The notes: generated from the sequence alone by a model not told the origin. A DNA stretch of 10,715 bases from an uncultured bacterium (GCA_905215645.1 CAJMQS010000059.1:1-10715), one strand, 5' to 3'. Shown: positions 1-7,689, numbered from the stretch's first letter. A program made the numbers and translations.

Positions 1-53
1 AATAAGATATTAATCAATTGCAGTTTTTGCAGAAAGAAAGGCAAAGGTGTAAC

Positions 54-1331
54 ATGCTGTTTACAGATAAAGCAAGGATTTATGTGGAAGCCGGATCCGG
101 CGGCGACGGAGCCTCCAGTTTCCGGAGAGAAAAATATGTGGCCTGCGGCGGTCCGGATGGTGGCAATGGCGGACGGGGCGGTTCCGTAGTCCTGGTGGCT
201 GATAAAGACCTGAATACCCTGGTGGACTTCCGTTACAAACGGAAGTTCGTGGCCCAGCGGGGCGGCAACGGAGCGGCAAAGAATTGTACTGGGGCAAAGG
301 CTCCCAATGTGGAGGTAAAGGTCCCTCTAGGGACGGTGGTCTATGACGATGCCACCGGAGTGGCTCTGGCAGACCTGGCCCATCCAGGAGATCGCTTCGT
401 GGCAGCCCGGGGTGGCCGGGGCGGCAAAGGCAATGCCTGCTACGTGACCAGCACCAAGCAGGGAGTGACTTTTGCAGAAAAAGGGGAGCGGGGAACCAAA
501 GGCTGGCTCCGCCTGGAATTGAAGATGCTGGCGGATGTGGGAATGGTTGGCTATCCCAGCGTGGGGAAATCCAGCATCGTGGCCCGGGTTTCCGCTGCCC
601 GTCCGGAAGTGGCCGCCTACCACTTCACGACTTTGACTCCTGTGCTGGGAGTGGTTCGGCTGGATGCAGAACACAGTTTCGTACTGGCGGATCTGCCGGG
701 GCTCATTGAAGGGGCTTCCAAGGGGGTGGGCCTGGGCCATGACTTCCTCCGGCACATCGAGCGGACCCGGGTCATCCTCCATGTGGTGGATGTAAGCGGC
801 TGTGAAGGACGGGATCCTGTGGAAGATTTCAAAAAAATCAACGAGGAACTGGTGCTTTACAGTGAAAAGTTGGCCAAACGGCCCATGCTGGTGGTGGCCA
901 ATAAGATGGACCTGCCCGATGCAGAAGAGAACTTCAAAAAGCTGGAAGCCTATGTGACGGCTCAGGGATATCCCATTATGAAAGCCTCCGCCGCCACCGG
1001 CCAGGGGCTCCGGGAAATCATGTGGAAAGCCTACGAGATGCTCCAGAAGGCACCGGCGGAAGAGGAAGTCATCGATATCGGGAAGGTGGAAGAAGCAGAC
1101 CCGGATTCCTTTACCATCCTTACGGACAGTGAAGACGCGGATTTCGAAGTGAAGGGGAAGAATATCGAACGGCTGGTGGCCATGACCAATTTCGACAATG
1201 AGGAAGCGGTTTACCGGTTCCAGCTGATCTGGCGGCGGTTGGGCATCGAGAAAGCCCTGAAAGAAAAGGGCATCCAGGAAGGCCAATCCGTCAAGATCGG
1301 CGATATGGTCTTCGATTATCAGGAACAATGA
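54..1331 (+). CDS. obgE: GTPase Obg (CgtA), ribosome assembly and stress GTPase
   Basis: The product is 425 residues, the usual size for Obg. It has the three family domains: a glycine-rich Obg fold (about 1-158), a G domain (about 160-335) and a C-terminal OCT domain (about 350-425). G-domain motifs are the P-loop GYPSVGKSS (166-174), the switch/G2 threonines of the HFTTLTP segment, DLPGL (213-217), NKMD (283-286) and SAATG (312-316). Obg proteins bind the large ribosomal subunit in the cytoplasm and couple GTP/ppGpp status to ribosome maturation. I chose the ATG at 54 because the protein then begins MLFTDKARIYVEAG, the normal Obg N-terminus, and AAAGGTG (43-49) is well placed. An in-frame TTG at 18 would add 12 residues without family support. 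proB follows 66 bases later with no terminator visible between them, so co-transcription is likely. The promoter lies outside the window or is not recognisable. Confidence 0.97.
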   Translation: MLFTDKARIYVEAGSGGDGASSFRREKYVACGGPDGGNGGRGGSVVLVADKDLNTLVDFRYKRKFVAQRGGNGAAKNCTGAKAPNVEVKVPLGTVVYDDATGVALADLAHPGDRFVAARGGRGGKGNACYVTSTKQGVTFAEKGERGTKGWLRLELKMLADVGMVGYPSVGKSSIVARVSAARPEVAAYHFTTLTPVLGVVRLDAEHSFVLADLPGLIEGASKGVGLGHDFLRHIERTRVILHVVDVSGCEGRDPVEDFKKINEELVLYSEKLAKRPMLVVANKMDLPDAEENFKKLEAYVTAQGYPIMKASAATGQGLREIMWKAYEMLQKAPAEEEVIDIGKVEEADPDSFTILTDSEDADFEVKGKNIERLVAMTNFDNEEAVYRFQLIWRRLGIEKALKEKGIQEGQSVKIGDMVFDYQEQ

Positions 1332-1397
1332 ACTGACAGAGAGCAGACATCGGGAAAAATCAGCGGTTCATCTATTTTGCTGTGAGGGGTTGATTGC

Positions 1398-2522
1398 ATG
1401 GAGCGTGCGAAAATAGCAGAGGCCAAACGGGTGGTCGTGAAAGTGGGGACCAGTACCATCACCTATCCCAACGGGAAGATCAACTATGAAAAAATCGAAA
1501 AGCTGGCCCGGATCATGACGGACCTCCAGAACCAGGGCAAAGAAATGATCTTGGTGTCTTCTGGGGCCGGAGCTGCCGGTGTAGGCCGCCTGGGGCTGGA
1601 TGCCAAGCCATCCACGATCCCGGGCAAACAGGCCTGTGCTGCAGTGGGCCAGGGCATCCTGATGCATATCTATGAACGGCTTTTTGGCGAATACGGGCAG
1701 GTGGTGGCCCAGGTGCTCCTGACCAAAGCGGACATGGTGAACCGGCACAGCTACGCCAATGCCCGGAATGCTCTCCAGGAAATGATTTCCTGGGGGGTGA
1801 TCCCCATCATCAATGAAAATGATGTAGTGGCCATCGACGAATTCAAGATCGGGGATAATGACAATCTATCCGCTCTGGTGGCCAGCCTGGCCGATGCGGA
1901 CCTGGACATCCTGCTGTCGGATATCGATGGGCTGTATACAGCCAATCCCAAGACCCATCCGGAGGCCAAACTGGTTTCCGTAGTGGAGGAAGTGACCCCG
2001 GCCATCGAGGCCACCGCTGGCGGAGTCGGCTCCAAGAACGCCACCGGCGGTATGCTCACCAAGCTCCAGGCAGCGAAGAATGCCATGAGCGCAGGCATCG
2101 CCCTGGTCATCGCCAATGGGGAAAACCTGGAGGTCCTGCGGCAAATCATGAAGGGCGAACCAGTCGGGACGCTGTTCGTCCCTCGGGAGAACCATCTTCG
2201 GTTCCGGAACCAGTGGCTGGCCTTCGGCTCCAAGATCAGCGGTAAGCTCATCGTGGATGACGGACTGGCCAAAGCCCTGCGCCAAAAGGGAAGCTGCAGC
2301 ATCCTTCCCGTAGGGATCGCCCGGGTGGAAGGCAATTTCGACAGTGGGGATACAGTCAGTGTGCTGGACCAGGAAGGCCATGAGCTGGCCCGGGGCATGA
2401 CCAACTACAGTGCCGAAGATCTGGACCTGATCAAGGGCTGCAAAACCAGTCAGATCGAGGAAAAGATCGGTTATAAACATTATGATGAAGTCATCCACCG
2501 GGACAACCTGGTGGTCCTGTAA
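1398..2522 (+). CDS. proB: Glutamate 5-kinase (ProB)
   Basis: This enzyme phosphorylates L-glutamate with ATP to gamma-glutamyl phosphate, the first and usually proline-inhibited step of proline synthesis in the cytoplasm. The 374-residue product has the full bacterial layout: an amino-acid kinase domain (about 10-260) followed by a C-terminal PUA domain (about 281-355). Visible motifs are VVVKVGTS (12-19, nucleotide binding), the SSGAGAAGVG loop, NENDVV (139-144), GDND (152-155), LLSDIDGLYT, and the KNATGGMLTK segment of the kinase fold. The ATG at 1398 has GAGGGG eight bases upstream (1384-1389). proA begins 14 bases after the stop, so the pair is an operon and the unstable acyl phosphate can be handed directly to ProA. 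No frameshift or missing motif is seen. Confidence 0.97.
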   Translation: MERAKIAEAKRVVVKVGTSTITYPNGKINYEKIEKLARIMTDLQNQGKEMILVSSGAGAAGVGRLGLDAKPSTIPGKQACAAVGQGILMHIYERLFGEYGQVVAQVLLTKADMVNRHSYANARNALQEMISWGVIPIINENDVVAIDEFKIGDNDNLSALVASLADADLDILLSDIDGLYTANPKTHPEAKLVSVVEEVTPAIEATAGGVGSKNATGGMLTKLQAAKNAMSAGIALVIANGENLEVLRQIMKGEPVGTLFVPRENHLRFRNQWLAFGSKISGKLIVDDGLAKALRQKGSCSILPVGIARVEGNFDSGDTVSVLDQEGHELARGMTNYSAEDLDLIKGCKTSQIEEKIGYKHYDEVIHRDNLVVL

Positions 2523-2536
2523 AGGGGGCGGAAACC

Positions 2537-3793
2537 ATGTATGAAGTAGGAATGGTGCGGACCCAGGGAGAAGCCGCCAAGAATGCTTCTCTGGAACTGG
2601 GCATCTTGGATACCCGAGTAAAAAATGCAATCCTGGAAAGTATGGCAGACGGGCTGCTGGCGGAAGAAAAGACCATCCTGGAAGCCAATGCTGTGGATAT
2701 GGAAGAAGGCCGCAAGGCGGGCTTGCGGGAATCGCTTTTGGATCGTCTGCTTTTGACCCATGACCGTCTGGAACAGATGGCCAAGGGCATCCGCCAGGTG
2801 GCTGGGCTGCCGGATCCAGTGGGCCGGATCCTCAGTGGGTCCAGCCTGCCCAACGGACTGACTATCACCAAGGTCTCTGTGCCCCTGGGGGTCATCGGCA
2901 TCATCTATGAAGCCCGTCCCAACGTGACCGCCGATGCCATTGCCCTGTGCGTGAAAAGCGGCAATGCGGTGATCCTGAAGGGAGGGCGGGAAGCTCTCCA
3001 TTCCAATAAGGCCGTCAGCGATGTGTTGATTTCCTACGGGGAGAAGGCTGGGCTGCCCCAGGGAGCCGTCCAGTTCGTCAATGTGCCGGAGCGGGCTGCT
3101 GTAGATGAACTGATCCATCTGGAAGGTCTGGTGGATGTGGTGATTCCCCGGGGCGGAGCCGGGCTGATCAAAAATGTGGTCCACAATGCCTCTGTGCCGG
3201 TGATCGAAACTGGCGCCGGCGTCTGCCATACCTATGTGGATGCCTATGCCAACGTACCCATGGCAGTGGATATCGCCATGAATGCCAAGGTGAATCGGCC
3301 CTCTACCTGCAATGCCATGGAGACCCTGCTGGTCCACAAAGACATTGCGGATGCGTTCCTGCCGGCCATGCTGGAAGCTTACAAAAAGGCTCATGTGACC
3401 ATCCTGGGAGATGCCAGGACCCAGAGTTACAGCAGGGATGTCCAGCCGGCCACGGAAGAGGATTGGGCCACGGAATATGGGGATCTGCGCCTTTCTGTGA
3501 AAGTGGTGGACAGCCTGGAAGAAGCGGTGGCCCATATCCGCCGGTACAGTACCGGTCATTCGGAAGCCATCGTGACGGATAACTACGAAAATGCCCGGAA
3601 ATTCCAGCAGCTGGTGGATGCGGCGGCTGTCTATGTGAATGCTTCCACCCGGTTCACCGATGGTTTTGAATTCGGGTTCGGAGCAGAAATCGGCATCAGT
3701 ACCCAGAAGCTCCATGCCAGAGGCCCCATGGCCCTGCCGGAACTGACCACTACCAAATACCTGGTCAATGGCAGCGGCCAAGTACGGAAATGA
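2537..3793 (+). CDS. proA: Glutamate-5-semialdehyde dehydrogenase (gamma-glutamyl phosphate reductase, ProA)
   Basis: This enzyme reduces gamma-glutamyl phosphate with NADPH to glutamate-5-semialdehyde, which cyclises to pyrroline-5-carboxylate. The 418-residue length matches the family. The protein has the aldehyde-dehydrogenase fold, with the conserved VPLGVIGIIYEARPNVT segment, the GGREA loop of the cofactor domain and the ETGAGVCHTYVD region. The catalytic cysteine is C258 in NRPSTCNAMETLL. The C-terminal part carries the family segment STRFTDGFEFGFGAEIGIST. AGGGGG (2523-2528) sits eight bases before the ATG, directly after the proB stop. proC, needed for the last step to proline, is not in the window. 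No strong terminator follows immediately; the first good one is the hairpin at 3903-3944, about 110 bases downstream. Confidence 0.97.
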   Translation: MYEVGMVRTQGEAAKNASLELGILDTRVKNAILESMADGLLAEEKTILEANAVDMEEGRKAGLRESLLDRLLLTHDRLEQMAKGIRQVAGLPDPVGRILSGSSLPNGLTITKVSVPLGVIGIIYEARPNVTADAIALCVKSGNAVILKGGREALHSNKAVSDVLISYGEKAGLPQGAVQFVNVPERAAVDELIHLEGLVDVVIPRGGAGLIKNVVHNASVPVIETGAGVCHTYVDAYANVPMAVDIAMNAKVNRPSTCNAMETLLVHKDIADAFLPAMLEAYKKAHVTILGDARTQSYSRDVQPATEEDWATEYGDLRLSVKVVDSLEEAVAHIRRYSTGHSEAIVTDNYENARKFQQLVDAAAVYVNASTRFTDGFEFGFGAEIGISTQKLHARGPMALPELTTTKYLVNGSGQVRK

Positions 3794-3862
3794 ATGGACA
3801 GAAGGCCCCCGGACTGTAAGAATTATAGAGTTGTTTAAAATCTTTTCATGGGGAATTCATAT

Positions 3863-3891
3863 TTCTTTCTTACAATATTTTCATCTATAAG
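3863..3891 (+). promoter_or_regulatory. Weak candidate promoter for the transporter operon
   Basis: The AT-rich stretch after proA contains TATAAG (3886-3891, five of six matches to TATAAT). The hexamer 17 bases upstream, TTCTTT (3863-3868), is a poor -35. TACAAT at 3871-3876 is an alternative -10, also without a good -35. If TATAAG is used, transcription would start near 3898, about five bases before the hairpin at 3903. This is inferred from sequence only and is uncertain. Confidence 0.3.
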
Positions 3892-3902
3892 AGAATGAGG
3901 GA

Positions 3903-3944
3903 ACGGATGTATGGAGAGCCATTCTCTGTGCATCCGTGTTTTTT
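3903..3944 (+). terminator. Intrinsic terminator between proA and the transporter operon
   Basis: ACGGATGTATGGAGAG (3903-3918) pairs along all 16 positions, with four G-U pairs, with TTCTCTGTGCATCCGT (3922-3937) around a CCA loop. One G and six T (3939-3944) follow. The G-U pairs would be A-C mismatches in the other strand's transcript, so the structure belongs to plus-strand RNA. It may simply end proBA transcription. It could instead be a leader attenuator if the transporter promoter lies upstream of it, since only 36 bases separate its end from the adaptor start codon, leaving little room for a promoter after it. Confidence 0.8.
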
Positions 3945-3960
3945 CCTGCACCTGCAGGAA
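3943..3960. repeat. Perfect inverted repeat just upstream of the transporter operon
   Basis: TTCCTGCA, two bases CC, then TGCAGGAA form a perfect 8+8 dyad. It lies between the T-run of the preceding terminator, which it overlaps by two bases, and the GGAGGG ribosome binding site at 3967-3972. It could be the operator of a dimeric repressor or a short RNA hairpin near the ribosome binding site. No regulator gene is adjacent, so the role is unknown. Confidence 0.6.
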
Positions 3961-3980
3961 GATGATGGAGGGAAAACAGC

Positions 3981-5054
3981 GTGAACATCGTGCAGAAGCA
4001 TAAAGTGCTGCTGATTGTCCTGGCAATCCTGATTGCCGGCGGGGCCGGCGGCTACAAGTACTACCAGGTCAAGAAGACCCAGGAAGCCGTGGCGGCCACC
4101 CGGACCGATGCAGTACAGCGGGGGGATCTGCGGAAGACCATTTCCGCTACCGGGGCCCTGAAAGCCCTGGACAACGTGGATATCAACTCTAAGATCACTG
4201 GGCGTATCGTCCAGGTCTATGTGACGGAAAACCAGCATGTAACCGCTGGACAGGCACTGGTGAAACTGGATGATACATCTCTGAAAGCCACCCAGGAAAT
4301 GAAGCGGGCCACCATGGTGGACAAACAAGCCACCTACCAGAGAGACCAGGCTTTGTTGAGCCAGGGGGCCATTGCCCAGAGCGTGTTCGATACGGCTGAG
4401 GCGGAATATCTGGTGGCCAAGGCAGAATACGAACAGGCCACTTCCAACGTAGGGGATACGGTGATCAGTTCTCCCATTGACGGATACGTCATCGGGAAGC
4501 CCACTCCCGTAGGCCAAACGGTATCCTCCGGTATTTCCACACCTCAGGTGCTGATGAGCGTAGCCAACCTGGACAAGATGCAGATCTATCTGATGGTGGA
4601 TGAATCGGATATCGGCCAGATCAAGCAGGGACAAAATGTGGAATTTACCGTGGACGCCTATCCCAACGAAACTTTTAAGGGGATCATTACCCTGATCGGC
4701 CGCAGCGCTACCACCACCAACAACGTGAACTACTATACTTGCTATGTGGATGTGGAAAATTCTGAAGGGAAACTGCTGCCTACCATGACCGCCCGGGCCA
4801 ATGTAATCGTGGATGAAATCCAAGATGCCCTGACCGTATCCAACAAATGCATCCATACGGAAAATGGGGAAAAGTATGTGCTGGTCTATGACAAAGATAC
4901 CAACACCACCCGGAAGGTAACGGTGAAGACCCTGCTGACCGGAGAAGACCGGGTGGCAGTGGAAGGGGATCTCCAGCCGGGCGACGAACTGGTGGTGAAG
5001 ACCACGAAAGCCACCGGCAGTACCAACAACAGACGGATGGGTCCTCCGATCTAA
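3981..5054 (+). CDS. MacA/HlyD-type membrane-fusion adaptor of an ABC exporter
   Basis: The 357-residue protein begins with a basic stretch and a hydrophobic helix (about 9-24), so it is probably anchored in the inner membrane and faces the periplasm. The order after that is typical of MacA: half of a lipoyl-like domain (about 66-97, with GRIVQVYVTENQHVTAGQAL), an alpha-helical hairpin (about 98-157), the second lipoyl half (about 158-185, SSPIDGYV), a beta-barrel (about 200-275) and a membrane-proximal domain to the end. At the hairpin tip, R121, L125 and A132 align with the RLS motif that docks TolC-type channels, with Ala in place of Ser. The helices are shorter than in E. coli MacA. The start is GTG at 3981 with GGAGGG eight bases upstream; no other start gives the signal anchor. 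The ATPase follows after 19 bases. The substrate cannot be read from sequence. No outer-membrane channel gene is present. Confidence 0.9.
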   Translation: MNIVQKHKVLLIVLAILIAGGAGGYKYYQVKKTQEAVAATRTDAVQRGDLRKTISATGALKALDNVDINSKITGRIVQVYVTENQHVTAGQALVKLDDTSLKATQEMKRATMVDKQATYQRDQALLSQGAIAQSVFDTAEAEYLVAKAEYEQATSNVGDTVISSPIDGYVIGKPTPVGQTVSSGISTPQVLMSVANLDKMQIYLMVDESDIGQIKQGQNVEFTVDAYPNETFKGIITLIGRSATTTNNVNYYTCYVDVENSEGKLLPTMTARANVIVDEIQDALTVSNKCIHTENGEKYVLVYDKDTNTTRKVTVKTLLTGEDRVAVEGDLQPGDELVVKTTKATGSTNNRRMGPPI

Positions 5055-5073
5055 GAGACGGGAGGACCGAGCC

Positions 5074-5772
5074 ATGAACGTCATTGAACTGAAAGACATT
5101 GTAAAAAGTTACCAGATGGGGGACACCATTGTCTACGCCCTGAACCATGTGACGGTGAATTTTGAAAAGGGTAAGTTCACTTCCATCGTAGGGCCTTCCG
5201 GCAGCGGGAAATCTACCATGATGAACATCCTGGGCTGTCTGGACCGGCCTACTTCCGGGGAATATTACCTGGAAGGGAAGAACATCGCCAACTATACGGA
5301 CGATGAACTGGCCCGGACCCGGAACCAGCGGATCGGCTTCGTATTCCAGAGCTTCAACCTGCTGAGCCGGCTGACCGCTGTGGAGAATGTGGCCCTGCCT
5401 CTGATTTACGCTGGGGTGAATCTGGAAGAACGGACGAAACGGGCGGAAAAGGCCCTGACCGATGTGGGGCTGGGAAGCCGGATGTACCACAAACCCAATG
5501 AAATGTCCGGGGGTCAGCGGCAGCGGGTGGCCATCGCCCGGGCCCTCATCAACAATCCGGCCATCATCATGGCCGATGAACCTACCGGGAACCTGGACAC
5601 CAAGTCCACCCTGGAAATCATCGACATCTTCGAGAAACTGAACCAGGAAGGGAAAACGGTGATCATGGTCACCCACGAACCGGAACTGGCGGCCATGACC
5701 CAGCGGATCCTGGTGATGCGGGATGGTCGACTGACAGAAGAGAAAGAGGGAGGAGGCCAGGTCGTTGTTTAG
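5074..5772 (+). CDS. MacB/LolD-type ABC transporter ATP-binding protein
   Basis: This 232-residue ATPase energises the exporter formed with the flanking adaptor and permease, at the cytoplasmic face of the membrane. All functional motifs are intact: Walker A GPSGSGKST (40-48), Q-loop Q92 in FVFQSFNLL, signature MSGGQRQR (144-151), Walker B IIMADEPTGNLD with D168 and E169, and switch H201 in VTHEP. The LNHVTVNF and GCLDRPTSGEYYLEGKNI segments are characteristic of the MacB/LolD/FtsE subfamily. In E. coli MacB the ATPase and permease are one polypeptide; here they are separate, as in YknXYZ or LolCDE. The ATG at 5074 has GGGAGG (5060-5065) upstream. The last eight bases overlap the permease start, which indicates coupled translation. 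Confidence 0.95.
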   Translation: MNVIELKDIVKSYQMGDTIVYALNHVTVNFEKGKFTSIVGPSGSGKSTMMNILGCLDRPTSGEYYLEGKNIANYTDDELARTRNQRIGFVFQSFNLLSRLTAVENVALPLIYAGVNLEERTKRAEKALTDVGLGSRMYHKPNEMSGGQRQRVAIARALINNPAIIMADEPTGNLDTKSTLEIIDIFEKLNQEGKTVIMVTHEPELAAMTQRILVMRDGRLTEEKEGGGQVVV

Positions 5773-6979
5773 AGAATGTGTGAAGATGGCCTTTGAAGGC
5801 ATGCTGGCCAACAAAATCCGGACCTTCCTGACCATGCTGGGCATCATCATCGGGGTGGGCGCCGTGATCGCCATGGTGTCCTTGGGCCTGGGCATGCAGG
5901 AAAAAGTCAAGGAGAACATCACCAGTATGGGCAGCAACCTGCTGATCGTCATGAGCGGCGGCCGTACGGCCAATGGCCAGCGGATTGCCAGCGGCAGCGG
6001 GGCCAAACTGACCTATGAAGATGCCAAAGCCATCGAAAAGAATGTGGACGGCATCAAATATGTGGCGCCGGGAGTCCAGAACAGCTACCAGCTGGTGGCC
6101 GGGAACCAGAACTGGACTTCCCAGGTCCAGGGTGTTACTCCCAACATCCTGTCCATCCGGAATTATTCCGTCGAACAGGGCCGGATGTATTCCCAGCGGG
6201 ATATGAACAGCCGGGAACGGGTGTGTGTCATCGGAAAGACCGTAGCGGACACCCTGTTCCCAGACGGCAATGCGGTGGGCCAGATCATGCGGATCAATAA
6301 GGCACCCTTTACGGTCATCGGGGTGCTTGCTACCAAAGGGCAGTCTGCCATGGGCCAGGATCAGGACGATATCGTGTTCATTCCCCTGACCACCGCCATG
6401 CAGCGGCTCATGGGACTTACCTATATCCGGAACATCACCATCCAGTGTGAAAGCGAAAATACCGTATCCCAGGTCCAGTCCGATGTGGTGACTCTGTTGC
6501 GGACCCGGCACAAGATCAAGACCGGGGATGACGATGATTTTTCCGTTCGGGACCTGACGGAAATCATCAAGACGGCCCAGGAAACCACTGGCTCCATCAC
6601 CCTTCTCCTGGCCATTGTGGCGGGCATCAGCCTCCTGGTAGGGGGCATCGGGATCATGAATATCATGCTGGTCTCGGTGACAGAACGTACAAGGGAAATC
6701 GGGATCCGGAAAGCCTTGGGGGCTACTTATCACGATATCCTACTCCAGTTCCTGGTGGAATCCATGGTCATCGGGGTTACAGGGGGGACCACCGGGATGA
6801 TCCTGGGAACGGTGATTTCCGTGATTGCGGCGAAGATCATCGGATGGCCTATTGTGATTTCTATCCTGGCCACCATCATTTCCGTTGTATTCTCTGTGGG
6901 AATCGGGCTTTTCTTTGGGCTGTATCCGGCCAAGAAAGCGGCTCTCTTGGATCCCATCGATGCCTTGCGGTATGAATGA
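5765..6979 (+). CDS. MacB-type (FtsX family) ABC transporter permease
   Basis: The 404-residue protein has the MacB permease layout. A cytoplasmic N-terminus precedes the first membrane helix (about 20-44, in FLTMLGIIIGVGAVIAMV). A large periplasmic MacB_PCD domain follows (about 45-270), and then an FtsX domain with three further helices (about 278-302, 330-355 and 366-390). Family segments include GGIGIMNIMLVSVTERTREI and GIRKALGAT after the second helix, and the closing LYPAKKAALLDPIDALRYE. Such mechanotransmission permeases move lipids, peptides or drugs presented from the periplasm rather than through a classic channel. The start is TTG at 5765: it has GGGAGGAGG (5748-5756) eight bases upstream and gives MFRECVKMAFEG, the usual N-terminus. 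An internal ATG at 5786 would cut seven residues. It overlaps the ATPase gene by eight bases. Confidence 0.94.
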   Translation: MFRECVKMAFEGMLANKIRTFLTMLGIIIGVGAVIAMVSLGLGMQEKVKENITSMGSNLLIVMSGGRTANGQRIASGSGAKLTYEDAKAIEKNVDGIKYVAPGVQNSYQLVAGNQNWTSQVQGVTPNILSIRNYSVEQGRMYSQRDMNSRERVCVIGKTVADTLFPDGNAVGQIMRINKAPFTVIGVLATKGQSAMGQDQDDIVFIPLTTAMQRLMGLTYIRNITIQCESENTVSQVQSDVVTLLRTRHKIKTGDDDDFSVRDLTEIIKTAQETTGSITLLLAIVAGISLLVGGIGIMNIMLVSVTERTREIGIRKALGATYHDILLQFLVESMVIGVTGGTTGMILGTVISVIAAKIIGWPIVISILATIISVVFSVGIGLFFGLYPAKKAALLDPIDALRYE

Positions 6980-7139
6980 GGCCCAGAAGCCCACTCTCCG
7001 GCAGAAATGGAGAGGATTTCTGGAATTTCTCCATCGTCCCAAGACCCGTTTCGATATCAAAGACCGGTCACGGGCCCTGCTGCTTTTTCTTTTGCTTGTA
7101 GCTGGACTGATGTGGGCGGTCGATAAAATTACGCAATGA
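6972..7139 (+). CDS. Small single-span membrane protein coupled to the exporter operon, unrecognised
   Basis: A 55-residue frame starts at ATG 6972, inside the last codons of the permease gene; the two overlap by eight bases in ATGAATGA, a classic stop/start coupling signal. There is no good independent ribosome binding site, which fits translational coupling. The first 33 residues are hydrophilic and basic (KWRG, HRPKTRF, KDRSR). Residues about 34-50 are a hydrophobic helix (ALLLFLLLVAGLMWAV), followed by the tail DKITQ. Positive charge before the helix predicts a cytoplasmic N-terminus and a nearly tail-anchored protein. The operon terminator begins seven bases after its stop, so it is the last gene of the transcript. 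I do not recognise a family. It may be an accessory subunit of the exporter, but this is inferred only from position and coupling. Confidence 0.7.
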   Translation: MNEAQKPTLRQKWRGFLEFLHRPKTRFDIKDRSRALLLFLLLVAGLMWAVDKITQ

Positions 7140-7145
7140 AATCAT

Positions 7146-7216
7146 AAAGAAGGCTGTGAAAGAATGACCGACAGGAAACGTCGGTCACTTTCACAGCCTT
7201 CTTTTATTTTTTTTTA
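7146..7216 (+). terminator. Long intrinsic terminator of the exporter operon, possibly bidirectional
   Basis: AAAGAAGGCTGTGAAAG (7146-7162) pairs perfectly with CTTTCACAGCCTTCTTT (7188-7204). After an unpaired AA, the inner TGACCGAC (7165-7172) pairs with GTCGGTCA (7180-7187) around an AGGAAAC loop, giving 25 base pairs in all. A T-rich tail (7202-7215, one A interruption) makes it a strong plus-strand terminator. It lies between convergent genes, 13 bases beyond the stop of the minus-strand gene. The minus-strand 3' side ends CCTTCTTTATGATTT, only moderately U-rich, so minus-strand termination is plausible but weaker. Confidence 0.9.
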
Positions 7217-7217
7217 T

Positions 7218-7661
7218 TCATCTTCCGGCAGCCATCAGCCGGCGGAAAAGGAAACGGACCAGGGGCCCTACCAGGAGCAGCTGGAGCGGCCAGGCAAACA
7301 AATAGTTGCGGAGATAGGCCGGGAAAAGGATTTGAGGAGATGTGGTATGGAGGAACAGGAAATGGATCAATGTAGTCATCATGGGCACCATCAGCAAGGG
7401 AGTGGCGATCCCCATACCGATGGGAAATGTCTTTTTCTGGTGCCAGTATCTCCGGGCCAGCCGGAAAACCAGGGGACTGCCGATGAAATAGGCCACAGGC
7501 AGAGCCACCCAGTATTCCCGGAGCATATTGTGCAGAGTTGCTTGGAACCAGGGGCCCTGCCAGCCCAGATTCCACAGGGCATTGTACGAGGACATGCCCA
7601 GGACCATCCCAAAGGCCATCATACAGGTAAAAATGATTTCTTCTTTTTTCGTTGCAGGCAA
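7218..7661 (-). CDS. DUF2798-like four-helix integral membrane protein
   Basis: The 147-residue protein has about four hydrophobic helices (roughly 8-27, 43-62, 76-97 and 112-135), arranged as two similar halves. Each half ends in a W-x-(L/P)-x-x-x-x-x-G-(S/P)-L-V-(F/R) pattern followed by basic residues (ALPVAYFIGSPLVFRLARR and PLQLLLVGPLVRFLFRR). This tandem pattern resembles DUF2798 proteins, whose function is unknown; the family match is from memory of the pattern. I place the start at TTG 7661 because AGAGGAG (plus-strand 7676-7670) lies eight bases before it. The frame stays open upstream to 7757, but an upstream start would read through the hairpin at 7690-7736 and add an unlikely Cys-rich segment. 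The gene stands alone, convergent to the exporter operon and divergent from the peptidase operon. Confidence 0.8.
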   Translation of the reverse strand: MPATKKEEIIFTCMMAFGMVLGMSSYNALWNLGWQGPWFQATLHNMLREYWVALPVAYFIGSPLVFRLARRYWHQKKTFPIGMGIATPLLMVPMMTTLIHFLFLHTTSPQILFPAYLRNYLFAWPLQLLLVGPLVRFLFRRLMAAGR

Positions 7662-7689
7662 AAAGATCACTCCTCTAAATCTGGATAAC

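Noticed and set aside
18..53. An upstream TTG start for obgE at position 18.
   Set aside because: The added residues are not part of Obg, and the ribosome binding site AAAGGTG lies inside this stretch.
2480..3781. A 433-codon open frame on the minus strand opposite proA, and similar long antisense frames opposite obgE, proB, the exporter genes and the peptidase.
   Set aside because: The plus-strand genes are unmistakable by motif. The antisense products are rich in His, Gly, Gln and Pro and show no family features, as expected from GC-rich third positions.
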